Part shown: one piece after another, positions 44,469 through 55,610 of the stretch
Numbering within the stretch: position 1 is the stretch's first letter
How the letters are laid out: each line of letters begins with the position of its first letter
Source: Acanthaster planci
Taxonomy: Eukaryota; Echinodermata; Asteroidea; Valvatida; Acanthasteridae
Direction: 5' to 3'
Assembly (NCBI RefSeq): GCF_001949145.1
Contig: NW_019091408.1
Span: 870,335-934,334 of the forward strand
DNA length: 64,000 nucleotides
Position numbers and translations under genes: made by a program
The notes under the pieces: model-generated
What the model was told of the DNA's origin: nothing
Database searches by the model: none
The model's input: only the letters and a program-made list of their open reading frames with translations

Positions 44469-47400
44469 TCATTCCTCTTGCACCTTGTCAAAGCTGTGCG
44501 TCCAGGCCGGCTTGCGCTTCTGGATGAAGGCCTGGATGCCTTCCTGGCCGTCCACCAGGCCCAGATTCTGCACCATCACGTCACTGGCTTGCCTACACAG
44601 AATAGAAAGACCATCACCCTGGACTCAAATGAAGGGGTTAATTCATTTTAACGGTGACAACTTTAGATTAGAAGCCATATTGGTTCCAAAGTCTGCATGC
44701 ATGGAAACACTCGTGCTTACATCCCACTGTGATTTGTTCGTCACTTTAAGGCACTGTAGTTTACAGCAACTTTCCAATTGGTAAGTGCAACCTGTGCACC
44801 ACCACCACAGGTCCGGGAGACAATATGGGGTCATACACAACCTCATGTCACAACTCTGTCCATAATACAGCTCTGTTGAAGACAAGTCCCTTACTGTGTA
44901 AGACGTGACATTGTTTCCATTTCAGGTTCCATTAGCAACAAATAAGATTTCAAAACCTTTGTAGGTGTTGCCAATACAAGGTCAGGTATCTTGGCTCCCC
45001 TCAATGCTTGTAAACCAAAACTAATGGACCCAAGAAATAATCTTGTCTTAGTAAGAGATATAACGAGGGCCATTACCCTTCTCTAAATCAAGACAGTATT
45101 CACTATTTGAATCTAGTGAATCTTCTCCAAGCTTTGGCCTGCATTAAACGACTGGATGTTGCTGTATCAGAGAAATGGAAATTGTGTCGCCTCCGCAGAC
45201 TGGATATCCAAAACTAAACCCTGAGCCTGAGACAAAGATTTGGAAATCTCCTGTTAGAGGTCTACTCCTTACTCGTATGCCTCGGCCCGGGTCTTCTTCA
45301 TCTGTCTGTTGAAGCAGACTTTGCCTAGTGCGATGACCGACCGGCTGGCCATGCAGATCTTCTGGGTTAGTTTGTTGGTTTCTTCCTCCAGTGAGTCATG
45401 CGGTACCACCTTGCTGACCAGGCCGTTTTGCAAGGCAACTGTGATATGAAATTGATCAGTTGATGCAGTCGTTCAACTGTTATTTGCAATCNNNNNNNNN
45501 NNNNNNNNNNNNNNNNNNNNNNNNNNNNNNNNNNNNNNNNNNNNNNNNNNNNNNNNNNNNNNNNNNNNNNNNNNNNNNNNNNNNNNNNNNNNNNNNNNNN
45601 NNNNNNNNNNNNNNNNNNNNNNNNNNNNNNNNNNNNNNNNNNNNNNNNNNNNNNNNNNNNNNNNNNNNNNNNNNNNNNNNNNNNNNNNNNNNNNNNNNNN
45701 NNNNNNNNNNNNNNNNNNNNNNNNNNNNNNNNNNNNNNNNNNNNNNNNNNNNNNNNNNNNNNNNNNNNNNNNNNNNNNNNNNNNNNNNNNNNNNNNNNNN
45801 NNNNNNNNNNNNNNNNNNNNNNNNNNNNNNNNNNNNNNNNNNNNNNNNNNNNNNNNNNNNNNNNNNNNNNNNNNNNNNNNNNNNNNNNNNNNNNNNNNNN
45901 NNNNNNNNNNNNNNNNNNNNNNNNNNNNNNNNNNNNNNNNNNNNNNNNNNNNNNNNNNNNNNNNNNNNNNNNNNNNNNNNNNNNNNNNNNNNNNNNNNNN
46001 NNNNNNNNNNNNNNNNNNNNNNNNNNNNNNNNNNNNNNNNNNNNNNNNNNNNNNNNNNNNNNNNNNNNNNNNNNNNNNNNNNNNNNNNNNNNNNNNNNNN
46101 NNNNNNNNNNNNNNNNNNNNNNNNNNNNNNNNNNNNNNNNNNNNNNNNNNNNNNNNNNNNNNNNNNNNNNNNNNNNNNNNNNNNNNNNNNNNNNNNNNNN
46201 NNNNNNNNNNNNNNNNNNNNNNNNNNNNNNNNNNNNNNNNNATTTATAAACAATTATAAAACCCATTCAAATCAATTTAACACAAATCAGCACATAAACT
46301 CATTGGTAATTTCCACTAGACATTAAAAATCAAATCCACTTCTGAGAATCAAAAACATATCAAAGAAATCAATTGATAGCTAAATTAAGCAATTAACCAA
46401 GTGTCACACCTACCATCAGCTGAGATGGGTTCTCCTGTAAAGAGCATCTCCATGGCCAGTTTCCTTGGAACCGCTCTGCCAAGGGCCACCCCAGGAGTTG
46501 AACAGAAGAGACCAATATTCACTCTGAAGAAAACAGGCCACCAAACTTTTCATTCTTTACTTTTAAATCCCTTGATATTTTCCGCTGAGGACGTGCTACG
46601 GTCGAGTCCATTATGAGCCCCCTTAGTAAGTCCAGACACAAGTCCTTTCAAGAGACCAATCGTAAGTATTCAATAACAGATGAGCAATGACAAAAGATGC
46701 TTTTGTCACAGTTCACTTGAATAGAGGGTTTGCATGGCTGCCATCTTGCAGTCCAGTGCTTTTGTTCCACAGGGTATGCACAAAGGAGGCTACCCTGTGG
46801 AAGAAAAGAATTATGCTGCAAGTTGGCTACCATGCAAAGACTTTATAGCCTGAGACTTGGCGAAGGACTGGCTAACTTGCAAGGACTAGAGATGGACTGT
46901 ACTGTAAGCTGCTTGGAATCTTCATAAATCCTCTTTAAAGTCCTTCATCATTTGGGAACCAAAGGCACATTCTTTGTACTTCAAGCCCAGTGTTGAGTAC
47001 TATTGCTGGGCTCTACCTCCCTTGATCTTGCAAAATCTTCCAAACCCACCTGATGGATATTGAAGGACTCCTGACAGGGTTAGGGTTCAGTGTTAAAATA
47101 GAGACAAAATACACGTAACTTTTTGGACCCTTTTGCTTTTTTTGGCCCATGAACTTTCTGTAATAAGAGCAAAGTGTTGTGAGAACAAAGTGAACATTTG
47201 AACATTCCAGTATGAGAAAACAAGTATTATAAACCCTAATTTAAAAACATACATTTTATTCTTTTGTATGATTTTCAAAGACTGGCGAAATATTGGGGTG
47301 GAATTTTCCTACACTAAGAAGCTCTACGATGGCATTCACGATTTAATCTCTGGACTAAAGCTTTCCATCACACCTTTCCTTACCCCGGTGTTGCAAACCT

Positions 47401-50400
47401 GGCATTCTCAGATGCAATGGCTATGTCGCAGCTCGCTACCAGTTGACAACCAGCTGCTGTCGCCAAGCCTACCAAAAACAAAGAGTGCATATAAATTAGC
47501 TGTTCCCACTCTGGCAACTGTGGGTCAAAATGTTGAGCCCTTTAAGTACGGGATGTTCTCAGAGCCAATTTTTTTCAAAAGAGCTCGATTGTAGCACATG
47601 GAGACTTGTAATAGAAATCAGCACCTGTCTTCACAATTTGAAGTCTCACATCTCACATTCTGACTTTGAATATACACACAACCACGAATTCACTTTTCCT
47701 CTGGAATGTGATTACAGTACCTAGGTCAACACATGTACTTTGATATCAGCGTGTTATACAGTCAAGTATTTACGAGAAATTTGCCACCTACAGAAGTAAT
47801 CTGCTTTACATCAAACAGTTTACCAACCAAGACACCAGCCAAATTATGCCGGTCCTCACTGGTTCTAAGTTGATTTTGGCTCAGCAAATGAATTTAATAA
47901 ATCTATAAAATTGGAACCTGGACAAACTAATTAATGCCATGTCCAACACAGGTTTCTGGCTGTGGCTAAGTCTACTATGGGCATGTGTCTACATACATGA
48001 CATACATGCAACCAGTGAAGACCAAGCCCGAGGCACAAAATTTGGGCATGGCCAAACAAGGTCATGTAATTTCTTGCATTTTGAAAGTTTGACGTCTGGT
48101 TCCCAAACCTACCTTGCACCTGGGCTATGATGGGTACTGGTAAATCTTGCAGTAGCATCATAACCTGACTGCATGTCCACATGACCCTGGATTGGAAGGC
48201 TCGCCCATGTTCTGTGGTCTATAGAAGTGAACACATGTTTATCAGCCAAGATTTATGAGTTCCTAAGATGGGGTGGGATCAATTTGGTGTGTACGTACTG
48301 GGTGGGGCACAGTACAGTAGGTCGTAGTTGGGTTGGGCACAGTGAACTAAAACTCTGTGGCCACTTTAGCTAGGAACCTTGAAGAATACTCCGAAATCTT
48401 CCATCGTGCAAGAATATCAGTGGTAAATATTTGAACCTAAACATAACAGAGCATCAAGGTCTTTGTATAATCAGAGATCAATAATGGGTCCATGGTCTGC
48501 TGCAAAGCCAGAGATGACAATCGAGCCATGGTTTGAATGAGGGTCACTGGAGACCATTCCAATAGGCCTTGTCACACTACGGCCTCTCAACCCGGGTTGA
48601 ACTCGACCCTCGGCAACCCCCAACCGCCCTGGGTTGAAAATTGGATTTTTCAATCCTACATTCGTCCCGGTGTTGTTTTACACTTGTTTTGTGCAAACAA
48701 AGCTTATTAGGGTGAATTCAACCCAGAAATGAGCACAAAAAATTCTCAACCCGGTCAAAAATTCTCAACTCTGGTCTGGGGTGACGCAGGGTTGGCGCAG
48801 GGTTGAACATTTTTCAAGTGTGAATTGTCACCAGTTTTCAACCCTGCGTCAACCCTGCCATCAACCCCGAGCTTAGTCTAGCGTGACAAGGCCTAGTGAG
48901 ACGACTGCACCTAGAGTGCCCTCAATGCTTCTTGCACAAAGCCTAGGCCCTTAACACGCAAACTATCTGGTTGACTAGGCACAGATTAACCTCACAGAAC
49001 CTCACACCACTGGCCTCGCCCCATTTTACAGTCACTTCGGTGTCCATAAACTTGTTATACTTGCCAGTTCTTTGAGGTTGTGTCCGGAGGAGAAGACCGG
49101 CCCCCTGGCTGCAATGACAATAGCCCTCAGTTCATCCCCGTCAGCTTTGTGCATGAGATCCTCCTTCAAACTCAGCAGCATGTCCAAGGATAAGGCATTC
49201 CTGAGACCAGAACAGCCAAGTTGGGCCCATGATTAAATTCACAGTCATGTCTGAGCAAGTCGACCTGCACAGGCCTTTGTAAGTCAGTAAGTGCTAGTGT
49301 AACAGTAAAAACAGTCTGGTATAGATGGCAAGAGTTCTGTATCTGGCAACACATCCATGTAGTTGCTATCACAACAAAATATATCTCACACTGAGTTTTC
49401 TTAAACACAAACCCATTCAGCTTCTATAGGACAATATAAAATTGTCAGAGCAAAGCTGTTTTTAGGTTCTATGACCAGCTACAGAACTCTTTCAAAGTCT
49501 ATCTGCAGAATTGTCAAAGATTCTGCAATGGTATCCACTGCCAAGTACCTGAACAAAGCTGTCTTCGACACAGTCTGCTAAGGTGTTATTTCCATGAGTT
49601 TATCAAATATCAGAAGCCAGGTCTGAACACTTTGGCTTTGGCTGTGACAGAGCCCATGCCCCTTCGGAAGTAACTAATGACTGCAGCCGCTTCCCACTGA
49701 TGCATGTACAAAGCCCTGCCATAACCACTTCATTCATAATTGGTCGTACCTCCTATCTGGGTCGTTCAGGAGAATGGTTCTAACACCATCTTTAGTTTGG
49801 CTTCTGAGAGTCAGTGGCTCATCTTTAGCTTCTGATATTCCTGTAGACAGCTGCCGATTGTGCGGAGAGTGTCCCACTGCCCAATGTTGCTGATTTAGGA
49901 TTGAAAATGGTTCAAGACAATCAACATCAGTTAATCAACTGAGAGGAATAGAAAAAAATACACAGTAATGTTCCCAAAAAATATTGTAGGCCAACAGCAA
50001 AATCCTACAAGCTATAATTGTCCATGTTGCATACAGCATGTACAATGTACATGTACCATGTTTACACCCGCAGTAAGCCTATGAACCCATTTAATCTTAG
50101 CTACACTGTACCTCCTCCACTCAGACCAACCAGGGCAACTTGGAGCATCATAGAATATGGTCACCCATACTGTACAGGGTCTTATAGGAAGGACAGCAGC
50201 CAGCCAAAGCTCCCTTCGGCAATATGACTGCTTCTTCCTACATGCACCTGCCATCATCTCTGTATGGAACAGTCTACCAGACGAAACAGTTGGCCATCCT
50301 CACAGAGGCGGTAACAAGTTCTTTCTGAGAGTGCACTGTCACTTGACCCATCAAATTTGGTACATGTACATGTAGTTCACTCTGAAATTTATTTATATAT

Positions 50401-53400
50401 GTGAATCTAAGTTTCCCTGTACATGTACATGTACATGTACCTGTGATACTGTTGTACAGTTGTAAGTACTATCATTAATTTCTGTATTTTTCTTCTTCTC
50501 GGTGAGTCTTTTTTGAGGCCAATTTTATGGGTCAGGTTTAGTATTGTCACAAATTTGCAATGTTTTATAAGTTTAAAACCAAAATGCATAAATACATGTA
50601 CATACAACCCCTGAACACTCAACTGTGGGGTTCGTCATCCACAGCGCTTCCATGAGGAGCACAGCAAAGCCCACAGAGTGTCGGATGGCAAACTGCCCAC
50701 AAGGGTGGGTTTTACCCCATTAGATACATGTAGCTCTAGGGCAGTCTCAAATTAGACTTAGAATAATCATCAGAACTAGGGGATACAGCTAAACGTATTA
50801 CTAAACAACATTCAGCATGAATATTATTATCATCATGCATTTACATGTATTTATGCCATTTCTTTTTCATCACATAAAAGATGAGCATACAGGAGAGGCA
50901 AAATTGACAATAATCACTGTGGCTAAAGACCTGCCACTTCTCAAACAAATGAATAAAAGCAGATGGCACCCTCTTTGAAGTTAGATGTGCATATACAAGA
51001 GCCTGTAAAGCGTATTATATTACCATTGAATTTCAAGCCAGAACTGCGGTGTAGTGGACAGCTCTTTTATCTTAAGAACAAACATGAAATAGTCTCAGCT
51101 GGATTTGATTACCAGTTATCGACGTCTTTTTTTATCCCCAAAATTAAGAATATTCTTCTTTTGTTATTTCTTGATTGACTCCAACATTTCATTGCACAGT
51201 ATATGTATTTCTTTTTCTGATTTGTGGCTCTGGAAATTTTTTAAAAAGGATAACAGTTGAAAATTGTGAAATGGTCTGATTCCCACCTCGTGAATCTGAA
51301 GTCATATCGACTATGTTGGTGCAGGACCAGACTAAGATATGTCACGTCCGGTAAGAATTCTTAAGTTTAAAAAATGGTTACTGCTTATGTGATCAGCTAA
51401 TTATCACTTGTTAGGCATAATGTGCATGACCATATAGTTGCTAGGTCTCTAATTTTGCAATCCATCATCGGTTTGGATGACAAACAAACAATCCATTTTA
51501 TGCACAACTCAATAATAAGAGAAGTGTCCAACCTGCTTCCATTTCATTAGATACTCCAGTTCAAGACATCCTCTTCTCATAGAGTGTTGCATTATAGATT
51601 TGGGATGTAGATACAAATACATGTATTCACAAACATCAAAGTTTGGCAGAAAAGAAAAATTCAAGAAATCCCTTCCAACACAAGTTTTTGTCATTGACCA
51701 TGCTTTGGCTATTAAGATTGTAAATATTAATGTCCTAGTATTGACCAATCACATTTTCAGCCTAGAATGACTGTTGCCCTTAATAAAAGACAATTAAGAG
51801 TGATTTTTCTTCTTACAAATATTTGAAAAATTATTTGAAATGTTGAAAATCTTCCTTGTATGCTATGCATGCATCTGTGAGGAGACGAGCAGATACTTGA
51901 AAAACAGTCTAGAGAAAAGTGTAAAATTAATTTCTTACTTATACCAGTTCACTCCCCCCATAGGTTTATGCACATTACGTATGGCTTGTTTGTCATCCAT
52001 CATGTCCATACCCATGATGCTTTACGAATGGCAAAAAGATTTGTTGTCAAGTCTGATACATGTACAGAGATGCCACTAGCCTATGTCAAAAAATTGGAAA
52101 ATCGCATGGTGTCGGTTTTATATGTATTAATACATGGGTCTGCGCTCATGTATACACAACGTGCATCTTCGTTGTGTAGTCAGCTATAAAAACAAAAAGT
52201 TCTTTCTTGATCATCGCTGGTTGATCACAGTCATGAGTTGCAGCCTACATGTAGGGCAGCCTGCTGTTTTTTGCTCAAAAAGATACATGTACCAACATGA
52301 CAAAAACTTTCTGCCTGATCCGTAGTCCATGTATGCAGCGTTATGGTCATGATGGTAGTCGGTAGCTCGGGTAGGTTTACCTGGCAAACGAAGCTTTCTA
52401 ACATACATGTACATATAAGCAGAAAAGAAATCCCCATTGTTATCCTTTTCTTCGAGCCATCTCCATTGAAATTTGTCCTTGACATTTCTTTAAATATCAT
52501 GAAGATCCTCGTTTCTGTTGACAATAAGATGCTGCATTTTGTCGGCCCTCGAACATAAAGTCGATCCCCGTGTTGATCATCCAACGTATATGCACAATGT
52601 ACGTTTGTTGTGTACCGGTATGTTCATGCATCGCACATGTCGCATGTGCATGCATCGAGCTGTCCATGACAAGCGATTTACATGCATTAAAGGTCAATAT
52701 TTAAACATATTTCCAGTCACTGACGACACCACTCAACACCGTCCTTCATATTTCGCACCACAATATGACTGACGTAAGCACTCTACTGACGACTACGCAC
52801 AAGATTAAATATCCAGTCGTGCGGTGCAGGATACATGCGCATCATAGATTTGCTTCCAGTCTTTTCTTCTTTATTTAATTTTGCCAATGTTAAAAACATT
52901 GAAGGGGGAAATGTAAAACAATCAGATTTGGGGAGAAAAATACCAAAATGACGGATCTCTGCATGCACACTGCAAGTTGCGAAACAAGGGACATGCATGG
53001 CGACACGAGTCACGACAATACGATTAGGAATTTCCTGGTGACAATTTTCTAATATTAAAGTAAAATATGAACTAATTATTTTTACCTAGGCCTAGGGCCT
53101 AGTTTGTTTGTGCTCGGAGGGGCTGTTTAGAGGTTTGTGCTCTTTAAAATAATTTACCCAATGCTAGCTCTTGAATAGTACATTTTAATATGGGCAACTC
53201 TTAAAACTTTCCTGGGATGCTTGTTTGACCATAATGATTGATGATGTATCATAATTATCGCAAATACTGCACAAGTGATTTTACACAATGGTAGTAAGGC
53301 ATTGTAGAAAGGAAAACGGAGCTAGCAAACATTACCCGTTTTTCCATCCCACAATGCCACATTCTACCATTGTGCAAAATCACCATCAATTAGGCACAAT

Positions 53401-53632
53401 ATTATACTTTTGTCTTACTATGGCTATCGAAGTTCAAAATAACTGTTCTGAAGCTTTTTAAAACTAACAGAAGTTAAACTAATATGATCTTTTGGCTTTT
53501 ATGGTGCATGTATTTAGCCGTAGCTTAATCATTTCTATTAACTTAAATAGAAAGACGTACGTTCAAAGACGAGGCAAGACATCGAAAACCTGCTGGTCTT
53601 ACGATTCTCAAAACTGTCATGGGTGGCGCCAT
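44469..53632 (-). CDS. ECHDC3: ECHDC3-like enoyl-CoA hydratase/isomerase family protein, mitochondrial
   Basis: Complete 8-exon model of 936 bases, 311 residues, close to the ~303 of human ECHDC3. Exons: 53632-53561, 49889-49750, 49200-49061, 48211-48113, 47468-47384, 46523-46414, 45438-45273, 44592-44469; all phases agree. Exon 1 encodes a basic, acid-free presequence ([20 protein letters not shown]) typical of matrix import. The crotonase fold follows: NALSLDML, the first oxyanion-hole segment [10 protein letters not shown], the second [15 protein letters not shown], then [20 protein letters not shown] and the C-terminal [16 protein letters not shown]. As in the ECHDC3 subfamily, the two glutamates of classical enoyl-CoA hydratase are replaced (Gln in AAGCQ, no PE in the second site), so hydration activity is doubtful and the substrate is unknown. 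The N gap lies in intron 6; no exon is missing because phases close across it. Confidence 0.94.
45493..46241. other. Assembly gap in ECHDC3 intron 6
   Basis: Run of 749 Ns between ECHDC3 exons 6 and 7. Reading phase (GAT G | TT GCC) and protein alignment ([16 protein letters not shown]) show no coding exon is lost. Confidence 0.98.
46725..46840. repeat. Foldback hairpin (~50-bp arms) in ECHDC3 intron 5
   Basis: The left arm TTTGCATGGCTGCCATCTTG ... TTCCACAGGGTA pairs with the right arm TACCCTGTGGAA ... CAAGTTGGCTACCATGCAAA around a loop of about 14 bases. Internal mismatches indicate age. Probably a small non-autonomous element. Confidence 0.7.
46985..47060 (+). repeat. Dispersed repeat shared with 21990-22065
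   Basis: GCTGGGCTCTACCTCCC, then ATCTTGCAAAATCTTCCAAA, matches the VPS11 intronic segment GCTGGGCTCTACCCTCCT, then AATCTTACAAAATCACTCAAA near 22016. Two diverged copies of an unnamed interspersed repeat. Confidence 0.55.
48567..48897. mobile_element. MITE with TAGGCCTTGTCAC ends, in ECHDC3 intron 3
   Basis: The left end TAGGCCTTGTCACACTACG (from 48567) and right end GTGACAAGGCCTA (to about 48897) form terminal inverted repeats, consistent with a TA target. The interior is rich in CAACCC/GGGTTG words on both strands (CTCAACCCGGGTTGAACTCG; CAGGGTTGGCGCAGGGTTG), giving strong secondary structure. No open frame. A non-autonomous cut-and-paste element is inferred. Confidence 0.7.
50080..50340 (+). 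pseudogene. Remnant of a LINE ORF2 C-terminus
   Basis: One plus-strand frame reads [20 protein letters not shown] then ETV, matching the (S)FFPRAIxxWNSLPxxxV motif found at the 3' end of many LINE reverse-transcriptase ORFs. A second frame just upstream gives LRPTRATW and [18 protein letters not shown]. Frameshifts show decay. It lies in ECHDC3 intron 1, antisense to that gene. It is not the same piece as the RT palm fragment at 6360-7735. Confidence 0.6.
50417..50443. repeat. (ACATGT)n microsatellite
   Basis: GTACATGTACATGTACATG and extension, a self-complementary hexamer repeat. Shorter runs of the same word occur throughout the window, especially 58780-58860 and 61200-61800. Confidence 0.9.
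53272..53396. repeat. Foldback element, ~45-bp arms
   Basis: GTGATTTTACACAATGGTAG ... GGCATTGTAGAAAGGAAAACGG pairs with CCCGTTTTTCCATCCCACAATGCC ... CTACCATTGTGCAAAATCAC around a short loop (AGCTAGCAAACATTA). It sits in ECHDC3 intron 1, about 170 bp from exon 1. Confidence 0.8.
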
Positions 53633-55610
53633 CTTGTTGTCCTGTACGCAGAGGCTGGCTCTATTTGCATCACCTACGGACACATTACGTTTTACGCACC
53701 GAGTCAAGGGAAATAGACTAAATGCACTTAAGCACTTAGCACAAAAAGCTGTTCTTTCTCCGGAGAAGTTGCAGGCATAGAAAAAAATAGGAAAGGTTTC
53801 TTTCTGCAATATGCAATTAATTACTTAAACTTCAAAGATTGGCCGAGTAATACTTTCCAGCAGTCAGCTGATTGTGAACTTTATGTGCAAAATAAATATG
53901 ACACAATAACCATGACAACTAGTCCAACAAACAGCACTAACTCATCACAAAGGACATCCTATTCACTTTTTATTGAGAACAAACGATGGTTTTCATGACA
54001 GGCTAATGGAGACTCTCTGCAGGCAATATAATATGATCACAATATTGTTGCCCATTAAATGCATGGGCAGCAAATAGATCTGCCAAAGTGTTTTAATACC
54101 AACCACTCATTAAAAGGCCCTCACTGAGACGCCAAATTCAATTTTAAGCCAAGCATATTTAATTAAAAAGTTTTTATGGATTTGCCACACTAGTGACACA
54201 ATCATCTTTGAAATGATCAGTTTCAGTGACAGAAATCATGGGTCTCCATGACAGATTTACAAGCAGTACATCATCTGAATTATTCTTTCTTTTCACTTAA
54301 TTACAGACCTGCTACAGGATACTAGATAGGGTGGGCTTAATAACCTTAAATATCAATAATTCCCCCCCCTCCTCCACTTCTTCCTAAACCCACCCCTGTC
54401 ACATCTTTTCTTAGCCCCTAATCCCCCATCAATACTTCTAACTCCATGATACGTATAAAGAACCATTTCAGATGTCTGTTAGCGCACAAATTCCCTTGTA
54501 GACTTTTCTAGAATTACCGCCCCCCATGTTCATATAAAATTATTCAAAGGGCAAAGCGACACTTTGTTACAACACAAGTCAATTGCAAAGCCAAAGTCCC
54601 CAGGAATACAAATAAGGAGGCGTCCTGTAAAATGGCTAGTCTCACTCTCGACAGTTGAAAGATACATGTACAGGGGCGTGATTAGGCAACCGGAACCCTG
54701 AACTACTTTGCGACTTGGTTATGCCTCTGTGACGTCATTATTCCGACCAAACGAGAACTGAAGGTTAGAGTTGGTTATGCCCTAGTTCAAAATGGTGAAA
54801 AATGAACAGAATATTGTTTTCGTTCCTCAAATAAGTGAATTATACATTTCAAATTTTGTTGGTAAATGCAGCGAATCAAAGAGATACATTCCTCTAGAAT
54901 GCACACGAAAAGAAAGCAGCACTGGTGAGAAACACCCCAAATATTGAGTGAAAATGATGCTCCTTAACATGAACTGATTGTGTCTGGTTCTTTGTTTGTA
55001 TGGACAAAGCTGAACATCTTCCTGGCTATTGCTCTGATGTCACAAACATATTTCTGGTCGGGGGTCGCCAAAACACGGCAAAGCTATCACAAGACTACAA
55101 CTTGCTTTCCGTCCATCTAATTGTACATGTAATAAAACTTGCACTCTCCAATGTACAGGTATACACATCTGATTCCTAGACCATAGTTTCACTTCCAGCG
55201 TTACTTGAAGACTCATAAATTGATGGGGATCTTGGATGATGAGACCTTTGGTCTTGTTGCTGCTCCATTTTCCATTACCTTGGTAACAGGAACATTAAAC
55301 TGTCTCATGGGTGACTTGAAGATGACATAAGCTCAAAATGAAGTCGAAGCTTTGAGACAAATTGAATACCTTACTAAAAGCAAGGCCCAACTCCACCATT
55401 TTGGCCTAGTAGACTTACATGTAATTGATTTCCTTTGCAACTCCGTCAAAAATATTCAGTTTTTTCTTTTGAACTTAATAAAGGTTTTGTTGGAGTTGGG
55501 CCCTTCTTCCACTTAGGTACTCAATTGAGATTTGAGAAATGGCTCATGCACCAATGCAACGTGATAATGTGGGTCTGGTGACCAAGTAAAGTTCCTGGGT
55601 ACTATAGGTG
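53633..55610. other. Intergenic between ECHDC3 start and MRPL53 end
   Basis: Contains the presumed ECHDC3 promoter and the MRPL53 3' flank. AT-rich; a C-rich patch at 54360-54430 and a small hairpin at 55381-55506 are the only structured sites. No gene recognised. Confidence 0.45.
55381..55506. repeat. Small inverted-repeat element
   Basis: AAGGCCCAACTCCACC near 55382 is the near-complement of TGGAGTTGGGCCCTT near 55492. A MITE-like 125-bp unit with no coding sequence. Confidence 0.6.

Noticed and set aside
49061-49065. GC–AG donor (CTG|GCAAGT) for ECHDC3 exon 3
   Set aside because: It would leave phase 0 and put exon 4 out of frame; GCAA|GTATAA keeps the conserved [14 protein letters not shown] reading.
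50627-50700. Possible extra ECHDC3 exon (minus, [18 protein letters not shown])
   Set aside because: Exons 1 and 2 already join in phase and give a normal-length protein; no splice sites fit this segment.
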